DNA of 64,000 nt, taken from Diorhabda sublineata (Eukaryota; Arthropoda; Insecta; Coleoptera; Chrysomelidae). Where the stretch lies: NCBI RefSeq assembly GCF_026230105.1, contig NC_079483.1:13819312-13883311 (forward strand). The letters are read 5' to 3'. The notes beneath the pieces were generated by a model. That model searched no databases, was not told the DNA's origin, and saw only the letters and a program-made list of their open reading frames with translations. The translations under genes and the position numbers were made by a program. Shown piece by piece: positions 24,516 to 35,399 of the stretch (positions are counted from its first letter, which is position 1; every line of letters starts with the position of its first letter).

Positions 24516-25289
24516 CTATAGGTCATTGAAATTTGTAACCTTCACGTAGCATTAGCCGGTTTTTAAATTTCACGGGATAATTGCAGAGGATGTATACTTA
24601 GTTAAAGAAAAGTGAAAAAAGTCCAAAACTCGTAATGGATTTCTTTTAGTAGTGTTTAGTATTAAATTGGAATGAGGATGAATTAACCATGAACTTCAAA
24701 CAACTCTTTTTTAAGTGTGATTGGAATTAAAAAATGTATACGTTACAGAGTGTCCAATTAGATCGTGTACATATTTTTATATAGACTAAAGTGGTTCGAA
24801 GATGATATTTATCAACAAAATTTTGGATGGTTACCTTAAATGTAACATCAAAATTGGCCGGTAATCGTTTTATAATACAATATAATATAATATAATATAA
24901 AACAATACTTTGACAGGAGTGTTAATAGTCGATCATTTTCAAAACTGACGCATAGTTATAAACTGAATTTAAATGCAGTTGACGAAAAAATCAGTTTTTT
25001 TAAGACTAAGTTAAAAGCATCAAATTTAAACTTGAGTCACCCCAACGTGATCTCTTCATTCATGTAAAAGCAACTGCATTACTGCAGTGTAATAAATCTT
25101 CTATTTATGAGACTGGTAGTGTAATTGTAAAATACATCATAATGGTCCACCTCTTCGAATACACTAACGAATATATTAATGATTTATTAGTCACATATTG
25201 AGCAAATGTATGCATGTTCCTTCGCAATTTATAATCTCAATATTGACAAAGATAAAATCACAGTGTTTCGTTCATCACAAAATTGAACT
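24516..25289. other. Upstream flank of the secreted-protein gene
   Basis: AT-rich, including a (TATAA)n tract at about 24880-24902. No coding sequence was recognised. Confidence 0.4.
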
Positions 25290-26258
25290 TCATACGAGGT
25301 TTTCAAGTTTTGAGGTAGACAGATAAAAACATATATTTATAATTGGATATGGCTTTATTGATTTTCAAATTATTCTCTTCCAAAACATGTGATTTGAACG
25401 CATCAACCGCTTCTTCAGTTATAGAAAAATGTTGAACTAGCAATTCATTTTTGAGCTACGGAAACAAAAAGAAATCATTGGGTGCTAAACAAGGACTGTA
25501 CTGCAGATGATCCATTTTGACTGTTCACAAACGTTTTTGTTTGAATGGTGGAGAATGATTCGTCTGCTGCGATTGATTCTCCTGATTTTTTAGAGAAAGA
25601 CCCATTAAGTCGATTGGTATTAGTTTCGGGTTCATATGCATAGATCCATGATTCGTCGCCTATCACGATCTTTTAGTCATCTTTTGAAGCACCGCAATTA
25701 AATTTTTTCAGCATTTCTTTGCACCAATCGACGCGGGCTATTTTTGAGTGATTGTCAAATTATGCGTTATCAACGTGAACTTACCTTTTTGACAGTAAAA
25801 TGTCACATGACGATCATGCAATATCAATTTACGTACAGCATCGATGTTTTCTAGCACAACAGCCTATTTTTGACAACCCTCATAAAACTCATCCGGTAGC
25901 GAAGTGCAACCACGATTGGACGAAGTGCATTGATAAAACCAGTGTAACACGGTGGCTTCAGATAATGCTTCATCACCAGAAGTCGAAGAGAGTTCATGGA
26001 CACACTGCTGTTTGCTCAATCCTCGTCGAAAGGCAAAGAATATCATCGCACGAAAATGTTTTTTAATTCAATTTTTCGACCAAGATGAGTTTTCCAAGTA
26101 TCTGTAAACAACTTTAATAGCACTGGTATGACAACACGTTCTGGGTACGTCCACCATTAAAAATATCGAACATTATATTGGTAATGTCAGATTTATCATA
26201 TTCACATCAGTGTTGCCTTATCTCAAGACTAAAGTAGTAACCCTCGTATACTTACATA
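25290..26258 (-). mobile_element. Near full-length mariner element, decayed
   Basis: Read on the minus strand. The element starts near 26258 with TACGAGGGTTACTACTTTAG and ends near 25290 with the reverse complement of TACGAGGTTTTCAAGTTTTG, imperfect terminal inverted repeats of the mariner type. Inside are FRRGLSKQQCVHELSST and GDEALSEATVLHWF (helix-turn-helix half), RVDWCKEMLKKFNCGAS, VIGDESWIYAYEPET (first catalytic Asp), QYSPCLAPNDFFLFP (second catalytic Asp region, with SPDL changed to SPCL) and AVDAFKSHVLE. Frameshifts, an internal deletion and stops make it inactive. The copies at 16.84, 42.75 and 55.62 kb are close relatives. Confidence 0.87.
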
Positions 26259-26454
26259 CAATGAATGAACTTATAATGGATTTTTTGAAAGAAAATATTT
26301 ATGAAGTGAGGATGAAATTTCGATCTTTGAATCTGTTAAAATATAATCTGACCTGAATTTCTAATTATTATTTCAATCAATTAATCACCAACAACATTAA
26401 TATCAAATCAAATTATATATATTTATAAATTTCTCCAATTTCTTTGATATATTA

Positions 26455-26625
26455 ATGCATCTAAATGTTCTTGATTTTAGGTCTCTTCTGTTTTAAAACT
26501 AGTATTTTTTGATAGTTTTTAATAGAAAGATAAATTTTGACGTTTCGATTTTTCTTTAAGTCTTTAAAGTCTTTATCAAAATATGATATTGACACTGACA
26601 ATTTGCTTATTTATATGATCTAACA
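26455..26625 (-). repeat. Penelope-like end-repeat with hammerhead-like motif
   Basis: The minus strand reads AATATCATATTTTGATAAAG, then ATCGAAACGTC and AGAAGAGACCTAAAATC. The same series of blocks occurs at 13.34-13.62 kb, and its first part at 6.34 kb, beside a Penelope-like remnant. TTGATAAAG plus CGAAACGTC recalls the two halves of a degenerate hammerhead ribozyme core, a feature known from Penelope-like elements. Confidence 0.45.
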
Positions 26626-26837
26626 AAATCGAAACTTGTTACAAATTAAATTTAATATATATGTTTAAACTTTAACACTTGGTATCTCAAATTGAGAAAT
26701 TCCGAGCACATGAAATTTTGTTTTTGCCTCATGAATATGTCATTATTTCTATCTGCTTATTCATCTGGTTCATGCCGCGGATTTTAACAGTCATAAAATC
26801 GTTATTGTGGCAAAATATATAGCCATTGCTAAGGAAT

Positions 26838-28320
26838 CGATTTGGGCAAGTTGTTTGAAGAACCAAGAAAAGCCCCTACGCTGTGCGCTGTGCGATATAG
26901 CATTTCAACAGAAGAAAAACTCATAATTACATTGAGGTGAGTTTTTTATTAATCAACATTTTCTAAAGTAAAAAAAATATATATTTCGTTACTCGCAGAA
27001 AAACTCTAACACTGCTGGCAGTTGGTGCTGGTGTTGGTCTGTGTTCCTGGAGATCCATTCCATTGCTGTGGTATAACCATAATAATTTACTAAATTATTT
27101 GGTAAACTAGATTAATGTGATTGATAATGCTAAAAGCCTTCAACAGAAGCTTGGTTACGCTGCACTTGCGACAAATAATTTCTGCGTTGTGGTACCGGGT
27201 TGCGAAAATATTGATTTTCAAATGTCTGATGTTACGGTCCTTGAAGAACATTTAAGTTTTGCAAAATTAAATTATAAATGGCAATTTTAGTCGTCTAAGT
27301 TCCGGAATTTTTTTAATCTCCTTAACTTCATCGTCAACAAACATTTTGTTTTCTGCTCTAATATACTTGCAAATCTTTCTTCAGCAGAGCTTAATTTTTG
27401 TTTTTTTCTTGAACTCTTAAAGGCAGAACTTTCTCCTACTACTAGGAATAAACTAAGCAAGCATTATCTGCATCGAAACTTCTTTCTGTATCGTTATTGG
27501 CTATAGATGCCTGTAGAAATCGTAGTCTATTATGATGAATATAAGAAGTTTTGGAAGCTCCAGCTCCAGATTTAACAGTCTTCATTTTTTTCACCTCTCT
27601 CATATAATTATCTTTTAAACTTCCATTTCTTTTGCAGGAATAACGCTGAAAATAAAACGTATTCAGTAATAGTTTTTTTTTTTTCAGATATTTAGGCACA
27701 GGATGTTCACTTGGGACATTAAGCTACGATTATAGAATTGGCAAATCTACTGTAGCTACCATAAAACCACATGTATGTGAAACTATTTGGACTATAAGAC
27801 CCATTGTTATGAGTAAACCAACGGAAGAAAAGTGGTATGAAATATCCACGATAGTTGAAAAGAACTCAAGGTTTCCCCATTATTTGAAAGCCTTGAATGG
27901 GAAACATATACGGCTTATCCACCCTAAACACACGGGTTCCATGTATTATAACTATAAAAATTATTTTTCACTACTTTTACTATAACTAGCAGATGCAAAC
28001 TATTGTTTTGTGTGTGTTAATATTATGTGCCTACGGTAAAAACATTCAAGAATACTTCTTTGTACAAAAAGCTGACAGAGGATTGATTCATTAGACATAC
28101 CTGAGCCAAAGGCATTGATAATACAAAATAGACCGACTGTGTTGCCATATGTGATACTGGCTGATGAAGCTTTTGGAGTGATGGAGAATTTAATGCGGCT
28201 ATATGGGGGAATAAATGGCACATTTTACATAGACCGTTAGATGTTAACATCGGTTTTGCAGAAAAGATTGTAAAAGCGATATTTACATTACACTATTATG
28301 TCAGAATGAGGGGTGGAAAA
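26838..28320 (+). mobile_element. PIF/Harbinger transposase gene with one intron, decayed
   Basis: The first visible coding exon ends ISTEEKLIITLR at 26936 with donor AG/GTGAGT. The acceptor TTTTTTCAG at 27687 joins in frame to YLGTGCSLGTLSYDYRIGKS, then STVATIIKPHVCETIW, EKWYEISTIVEKNSRFPHYL, ALNGKHIRLIHP and SMYYNYKNYFSLLLL, ADANYCFVCVNI and further shifted C-terminal blocks. This is the HARBI1-like DDE transposase family. In the family the first catalytic Asp lies in LDGKH and the second in a D-x-G after DANYKF; here both positions read Asn (LNGKH, CVNI), and the end is frame-shifted, so the copy is dead. The intron holds antisense MADF-domain sequence (next entry). Confidence 0.85.
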
Positions 28321-28570
28321 TTTAGTCTCACTTAAGGTGAGGAAGGAAAAGCTGATTGATTGATTCTAGGACAAACTAAATAAACACATGTACTCTCATA
28401 ATAATTTCTTCTTTTCTTCATTGTCATCACAGAATATGAGGACGAGTTCTTCCCAAGCCCGTCTCCTTAAGTTCTTATTTGAATAATCGCTTCTAGTCAT
28501 GTCCCATATCGCAGAACGTTTCTCTATTTAGACGATTTCTGGACGGACTGATAATAAGAAACCCCAAAAA
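27440..28570 (-). pseudogene. Harbinger accessory MADF-domain DNA-binding protein (broken, two pieces)
   Basis: Two minus-strand pieces match a MADF/Myb-SANT-like protein, the usual partner of Harbinger transposases. The N-terminal piece at about 28395-28560 reads IEKRSAIWDMTRSDYSNKNL, then RRRAWEELVLIF. The C-terminal piece at about 27445-27665 reads LKDNYMREVKKMKTVKSGAG, then TSYIHHNRLRFLQASI and frameshifts before LKDN. An acceptor TTTATTTTCAG lies at the start of the second piece. The two pieces straddle the transposase C-terminal exon on the other strand. Partner proteins of this kind bind the element ends and help import the transposase into the nucleus. Confidence 0.72.
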
Positions 28571-28860
28571 AACTTAGAATATTGAGGCATGTTTAACGCA
28601 CGCAGAAAGTTATAGAAGCTTCGTCAGACGCGTTTTAAGAAGTGCAAGCATTTCGAGTTAGCATCTAACCACACTAATATTGACTACATATCTAGTGTAA
28701 TAATATATCAAATTAAAATATAATGACATTTACCGCTAACGTAGTCGTCTCATTATCAAAACAATTTTTGTGCTGGTTTTGTAAAGCTTTCTCGGGGCAG
28801 ATTATTTTATCAGATCAGATAAAGAGGTTCCGGAACGTTATTCCTGCCTTAAATATAGCC

Positions 28861-28894
<34 letters not shown>

Positions 28895-29635
28895 TTTATA
28901 AATCCTAAAATAGAAATCGAAGTAAATAAATAAATTTAAATCTCATTATACCTTGCGATTGTAATATGGTAATCGGTTGTTTTAGGGTGTGTATAATAAA
29001 CTATACAATAATTAAATGGAACAGAGATTTTGCGAACAATTTCTATAATACACATTTCTGACTTGGCATGATAAACGGTAGTCAATAAAAGGGTTAAACA
29101 TGCGATGCTGATTCATAATTACTGGGCCATTCGAAGACCGCAGGCAAAAATACGAGCCGCTAGCTTTATAGCACGTGCTCTGATAAAAATCTGTAATTAG
29201 CAACAGCAATTATGGCAACTAACGAGCTTTTTGGAAATGCTGCAATGTCCTGCATGCCGGAATTCAGTCACTGGCGGATTTATGGGTAGGAAGGTTTTTC
29301 TCAGAGACGTCCGGAAGTCGACCACTGATAAACATCGGAATATATCATTGTATGTTGATATACGATATATTCTTTATCCGTCGTCAATATTCTCAATAAA
29401 GAGTAATAAAATGTCGATATCTTTTCACTGTTCCAAGATATTTTTAGAAATAATTAAAGAGCAAGAACTCTTGTTCTAGTAGGGTGATGAAGTGAGTTGT
29501 GTTAAATTGTTTTTATTCAAAAATTTTATATTTGTTTGACAGTAAGTTAAAGCATAAAATATAAGTGAAAACCTACATATTTGTCAAACATTAGCACAAA
29601 AATATGATACATGGTGATCCTAAAACAGGTTAATG
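28571..29635. other. Gene-free stretch with a (TA)n microsatellite
   Basis: A pure (TA)n run of about 28 bp lies at 28864-28892. Open frames at 29012-29209 (minus) and 29231-29479 (plus) have no recognisable domain. Confidence 0.4.
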
Positions 29636-29639
29636 AATT

Positions 29640-30140
29640 TAAACGTCATAATAATTGTAGAAGAAATCGTCTTAAAATATACTACTACGTTGTATGCAGA
29701 AGATCCAACATCAAGGTCAGTAAATGTGTGGTGCGGAATTCTAGACTGATAAATAATTGAGCAATTTTTTATGAGACAGTTTATGGAAAGAGATATGTTG
29801 ACTTTTTAATAAACGAACTACTGCTTTTAAAAGACATACCCTTAACCCTTCGTCGTGGCATGTTCTTTCAACATGATAGTGCAAACACATTTATTTGGCC
29901 CCCCTGATTTCCAGACCTAACTTTCTTAGATTTTTGTTTGTGGGGCCGAATAAAAGATTTAGTTTACACCAAAAAAGCCACGACAAGTGATGATGTAAAT
30001 AAAAGAATCCACCCGTCAACGATTGATTTTATATTGGTATAGCAAATGATGGACAACATTTAGAACACCTAGCGCGCCATTAATTACGTAGTAAGTTATC
30101 TGACTTGTTAATTGTTAAATTTATTACATGGTTTATAAAA
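29640..30140 (+). mobile_element. IS630/Tc1-mariner-like transposase C-terminal fragment
   Basis: The plus strand reads SVNVWCGILD, VNGERYVDFLINELLLL, LRRGMFFQHDSANTFIWPP, FPDLTFLDFCLWGRIKDLVY and TSDDVNKRIHP. The QHDSA and LTFLDFCLWG blocks are the second and third catalytic regions of a DDE transposase family common in insects (HDGAP..., LTPLDFFLWG). Stops interrupt it. The tail AAGTTATCTGACTTGTTAAT recurs at about 38730, after a second fragment. Confidence 0.75.
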
Positions 30141-30179
30141 TATTAATGAAATCAATATAATAATAATATAAATATTAAT

Positions 30180-30900
30180 AAAATAAACAGGTCAAAATCC
30201 TGTGCTATGCAAACGATGTGGTACTGTTGGCGGCGAACGACGAAGATCTGCAAAGGCTACTGTACCAATTTAACAAAACAGCAAAAAAGTTCAATATGTT
30301 AATATCAGCGGCAAAGACAAAATCAATGGTTACTTCCAAGACACCGGTCAGATGTAAGCTTGTGGTGGATAACAAAATAATACACCAGGAAATGAAATTT
30401 AAATATCTGGGATTCGAAATATCTGGACAGGGGGACGTGGAGACGGAAGTAAGAAACCAAGCTACAAGAGCCTCAAGAGCAGCAGCATACCTAAATGACA
30501 CATCTGGTGAAATAAATACATTCGAACTGAAGCAAAAGCATATACAAGACCTCTAAAACGAAACGGATATTGGAGACTACAGAAATGAAAATAGTTCGAA
30601 GAATAGCGGGAAGAACACTAATGGATAGAGAAAGAAGTGAAAACATAAGACGAACATGCGGGATAGATAACATCAATGTCTGGGTACTGGATAGAAAGAT
30701 AAAATGGAATGAGCACATTGACCGCATGACGGAAGAACGAATTGTGAAAATATCAAGGGACAAATCACCAGCAGGACAAAGAAGCCTTGGCAGACCTAGG
30801 AAAATATGGAGTGACAACCTCCCAGCTGACTGAGCAGAGGCAATGACGTGAAGAAAAACAGGCAATAATGCCTATACACAGCAGGTAGAAGAAAGAAGAA
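30180..30900 (+). mobile_element. Non-LTR retrotransposon reverse transcriptase, C-terminal fragment
   Basis: The plus strand reads ILCYANDVVLLAANDEDLQR, KTAKKFNMLISAAKTKSM, IIHQEMKFKYLGFEISGQG. In a second frame follow TTEMKIVRRIAGRTLMDRER, NVWVLDRKIKWNEHIDRM and RSLGRPRKIWSDNL. This is the palm end, thumb and C-terminal region of an RTE/CR1-like element. The catalytic YADD box reads YAND (30206-30217). It ends in a GAA-rich tail near 30890 that may be the element's 3' end. Confidence 0.85.
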
Positions 30901-31487
30901 GGTTTATTGAACGATTCGTTCTCATTGTAAGTAATGTTTGCTTCACATTAAGATATCTAGCCATCTAGCGACATAATAATAAGATTATTATGAGAACAGT
31001 CTAAAGTTTACTGCAAGTAGTCCAATGTAAGAACTTTCTATTCAAAATAAATTTTTAATTTCCGTTTGTGCGAACCAGCTTACTATAGACGTTTAAAATT
31101 CTTGCCCTTTATACATTTCTCAAGATATCTCGAGTCACAAAATATATCGATATGAGGTTTTCCCTATTTTTATATTAATTTCGTTTACTCTCAAAAGACC
31201 TGCAGAAATCACAATATTTAAAATATTAAGTTCATCAATTCATCTAACTACAACCTATAATCCTAGTTCTCCTCTAATATCCTGACATCTTATTCTATTT
31301 ACGTCAAGTGTTTTCATTTCAGTCGTCCTCATTATTCTTTTTATTCTTAACGTTTTGGATCAGTTTAATAGATTCTCATCTTGCTTTATGTAATCATCAT
31401 ATTGTTTTTTCATATTATCAAATTTGTTTTGAAATTTTGACATTTTACACTTTATTTAATTCATATGAATATGATGAGATTTAATAT

Positions 31488-31991
31488 TGTTACGAACAAT
31501 TCCACAACATGGTTCTTGAAGCCGATCCTGTACTTTCATAATGGAATTCTAAAATTTGGCGAAGACGCGGCGCGTTTAAGTTTTTTTTATATATATTTTT
31601 ATCATAGCAGGCGGTTTGTTTACATTGTTTTTGTTTAACTAATTTCTAGTAAGGTTTTGTTATTTATTAGGTTTTGTTTGTCGTTTCTATTATATATATT
31701 GAGCATGTTTATCTGAGTTAGTTTATAATGAATCGTCATAGTGAACGGAACGAAATAGAAAAGTAACCGAAGAATTTAAATAAATTATATATTATATAAG
31801 TTAAGTCTAGTGTAAGTATTTAAATAAAATTGAATGAATAAAAGACATTGTTTATAAATTTACCCCACCAATAAAAATAGTGTAAATAAATAAAAAAACA
31901 TTACTTACATTATTTATCAATTATTAAGTTATAATTATAAATTATTATTCTACTTGAAACGTGAAATTCCATCACGTTTTCTCGTGTAACA
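31488..31991 (+). mobile_element. Solo LTR of a Gypsy-type retrotransposon (504 bp)
   Basis: The block begins TGTTACGAAC and ends TCTCGTGTAACA, so it has the TG...CA ends and short inverted termini typical of LTRs. It contains a TATA-like run near 31590 and AATAAA signals near 31825-31840, as expected for the promoter and polyadenylation site of an LTR. The flanks AATA/AATA are compatible with a 4-bp target duplication, though the exact border is ambiguous by a base. No gag-pol follows. Orientation follows the promoter and polyadenylation order. Confidence 0.58.
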
Positions 31992-33195
31992 AATAATTTT
32001 CATAAAAATTAGTTTTTTAAGAAACTATACTTGTCAACATGTTTTGAAAACAAAGTTTTCAATAACCATGCAGATTATTTTATTGTAATTTAGTTAGTAA
32101 TTTCCTATTGAACCCTCACATATCAGAAAATTGATATAATCTATTTTCCTGGTTAAAGTTGAAAACTCCACACACTTTTTATTATTAGTTTTTATTTTTA
32201 TAGCAGGCTCCTACTATATATTATAATTTCAACATCCATGTTCCTTCTACATAGGTCACTTATTATGCTTATTTGTGGTATTTAAAATATACTTTGTTTT
32301 AAGCTATTCGTTTCTTATTATCAGAGTTGAAGATATGCACACTGGCATTGTTTCAAATTCTTGCTGATTAGATAGTACTTAGAGTGCGATGTTGAGCCAT
32401 TAATTCAGTTATCAAATCTGCTCTTTATCAACTGTTCGAAACAGTTCCATCATAATAATGGATCAAGTATTAATTAATAGTTTGTAAGATTTCTCAAACA
32501 ATGAAAGCGTAAATGGCAAGTTGAATCTATTAAGGACAATAATGGAAACCTCACAAGGCAAACAAGTTGCCAACTTCTAAATTCTCGTATTTAGTCAAAC
32601 AATGGCGATATTATTCTGACTAACGCAAAGTTCGCGAATGAGCATTGGCGGAACTTGAATGGAATCTAGAGTTAATTGCTTTTGCGTTGCGATTCTTCTT
32701 AAACTCGATAATACATAGGGTGTTTTCTTGAGTAACAAATAGTTGCCAATAATAACAGCTGGAAAGAACTCGACTCGAAATCTCTTCTTATGCTACTTTA
32801 TGCTAATTATTGAAAGTTATAGGCTGCCCACAATCACGATAGAAATATTTTGTTAATAGACCAGAACAAAGTAATGTTAGAAGCTGAAATAATTTTCTAA
32901 GAAACTATATGTATCTGTTATATCTGACGGTATAAATGAATCTACATAGAGTCGGAAATTCAGAGTTTGTACCCTGTGATTGACAATCTGTTATATGAAG
33001 TCCAAAAATAAATTTCGCAATTTTGGTGTATGTAAAAGATCCCAATATGTGCTTATGTTGTTGTCTCTTTACTTTATAGTCTTTACTCGGTTTCGTTGTT
33101 TGTAAGTGAAATCGCAACGTCCGCTTTTAGTTAAGTTCCAATATAGTCCAAGTTTTCAAATAATTTTTTTTATAATAGAAATAATGTTTTAATTT
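31992..33195. other. Gene-free AT-rich stretch
   Basis: No coding sequence, RNA gene or repeat could be supported. A 70-codon minus-strand frame at 32905-33117 has no domain. Confidence 0.4.
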
Positions 33196-33224
33196 TATCA
33201 TCATATAGGATCGAAATCAAACAC

Positions 33225-33650
33225 CATGTTTACTTCAAGGAGAGAACTTTCTAATATTCTCAGAATTTCAAATAAAAATGAAATTGATGAACAAATCCCA
33301 ATTTAAATCGTGCTGGATGAAAGCGTCCAGGATAGAAAAAGGTTTGAGTGGCTTAATACATTAAATTCATTTACAATAAGAAAAGGTGTAGAGACTCCTA
33401 AAAGGAAAAAGGTAGCTCATAAATTCCATTTGAATCTAGTTCCGAGCATATTATTACCAGCACATCTCCGAAACGTGCAGGTCGATACAGAAAACCATTG
33501 GAGAAGTCGCTTGAGAAACAAATTATGTCAGGTGAAGACGCTCTAGCCGTTTTAATGGTTGCGAAGTTATCTCGACACCAGTATGACATAATCAGGATGA
33601 GTGCTCCAGAAAAATTTCCTTCTTACAAAGGGGTTCAAGCTGTATGTAAT
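33225..33650 (+). pseudogene. Unidentified coding remnant, probably transposon-derived
   Basis: The plus strand in two frames reads ESVQDRKRFEWLNTLNSFTI, then HIITSTSPKRAGRYRKPLEK, SLEKQIMSGEDALAVLMVAK and LSRHQYDIIRMSAPEKFPSY, KGVQA. The 'DALALMVEAKLS..QYN.IR......FPSYK.VQ' pattern looks like a conserved segment of a repetitive arthropod protein, but I cannot name the family. Frame changes suggest decay. It has no start codon or splice context that makes a host gene. Confidence 0.45.
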
Positions 33651-33719
33651 AACTGTATATTTTTTACGTTAACTATATGTTTTATTTGTAGTAATAACAA
33701 ATCCTATTAATAATAATCA

Positions 33720-35045
33720 ACTTTGGCATATATTTATAGAGTTCCTGATTTATTGCCAGGGATAGGACCTTTTTGTCCCAGTGTGCGACGGCGTCGCTAC
33801 ACTATTTTAAACTGAATTTAGATGTACTTAGACTTGTCAACTTCTGTTTAAACTTAGAACACTCAATTAGGTAGGATGAATTTTATTAAGATGTCTTTCT
33901 TTTCATGAAATTTAATTAATTTTATTTTGACTTATTTTACTCTCAGTTCAAATATTATCGGGTCGTTATTAATATAGATAAGATTTCTATTAAGGAATAA
34001 TCAAAACATTCCGGATCGTTTTCGTGCAAGCGCGGAGTCCCATACAGCCAACATTGACGGTACTGATCCATTCGATGTACTTTGGCTAGATACTTCTACA
34101 GGCGTCAATAATGAAGCAGACTGGTAATTTTTAAATAGAATTCGTAATAATGCTGTATGTAACTGCATAGTTATTACCTGATAGTTTAGTATGCATAGAA
34201 GATTCATTCTGTTTGTATTATGACCAGAATTATTCTCTTTAATGCCAATTCAAATTATTTAAGTGACATAATAATGGAAATAAAGGGAAAGCTAATATAT
34301 ACTCGACATGTGGATTGGAATAAATTAAATTTCTAGATGGTCCTGTTACTCTTCCACGAATATTTACGGAAGACATCTACTAACAATTTTCACAAAATAA
34401 ATTGCTAGAATGGTTAGAATATTCACTCCTATAACTTCCGAGAGACATGTGGTACATTTTCAAAACTACTTAAATCGAGTAATTATACCCAATTAGATAA
34501 GTAACGTTAACGACGCTACTTTACATTTGCAAGCATGGTATTCAAGCCTTACTTCAATAAATATTTTTGTAGATATTAAACACATCTCAATTTATGGTGC
34601 ACAAGATACTTGTGGCTAAAGAAGCCAGTACAATTCAATTTCTTTGTTATATAAATATTTCTATGCGTGTTAATGGAGAACACTTTCAATCGACTTTGTG
34701 ACATATTTATCATCTCTATTCAAGTTTCAATTATTCAATTTTTTTAATAATTTATTGTAAAATAGCGTGATGCTAATTATTAAAATACAAATTTCGATGT
34801 TCTCCAATTCCATTCTCTTACTTTTATTTTATTAGTACTAGATTTTGCCATTCCTTATTAATTTTGTTGTGATGGAAATAATAAACGACTAAATTACTTT
34901 TTTCAAATATAAAAATATGAGGTCTATTTCGACCAAAAACAAAAACAAGGCCATTGTCATGGACCTTAGCAGCCTTGCGACGGAGGAGAAAGAAGAAGAC
35001 GACTTCTGTAGAAGTTGGGGGATAGGAGAAAGGAAAGAGAGAGAA
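33720..35045. other. Gene-free stretch
   Basis: A short palindrome GTGTGCGACGGCGTCGCTACAC-like block lies near 33780, and a GC-richer patch at about 34010-34125 has a minus-strand frame of unknown nature. A charged 63-codon frame at 34917-35108 (EEKEEDDF) ends at a possible donor GTAAGT and could be a transposon exon, but this is unsupported. Confidence 0.35.
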
Positions 35046-35051
35046 ACAATA

Positions 35052-35395
35052 TGTACATGTAAGTTTTTTTATTTAAAATATGTGTTTATTTTTTATAATA
35101 TCTCCTAAAAACTTGACATTCTCAAGTAAAAAGCATAAATAGAGAAAAAATTGAAAAAGTAGGCATAACAAATTAATTTGTATATAATTTAGTATAAATT
35201 CTTTCGCAATATGTTTTGTAAAAATTTAGAAAAAAGATCGAGAACATAAGTGTATGTAAACTTTTTTTATTTAAAATATAAGTTTATTTATCGTAATATC
35301 CTCTAAAAGTTTGATATTCTCAAGTAAAAAGCATAAATAGAGAAAAACATTGAAAACGTAGGCATAACAAATTAATTTGTATATTATTTACTATA
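35052..35395. repeat. Direct repeat, two copies of about 140 bp
   Basis: Copy 1 (about 35052-35195) and copy 2 (about 35250-35395) share 'TTTTTATTTAAAATAT', 'CTCAAGTAAAAAGCATAAAT', 'AGAGAAAAA' and 'GTAGGCATAACAAATTAATT'. The offset is about 200 bp. Copies are roughly 90% alike by eye. The function is unknown; it may be part of a non-autonomous transposon. Confidence 0.8.
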
Positions 35396-35399
35396 TATA

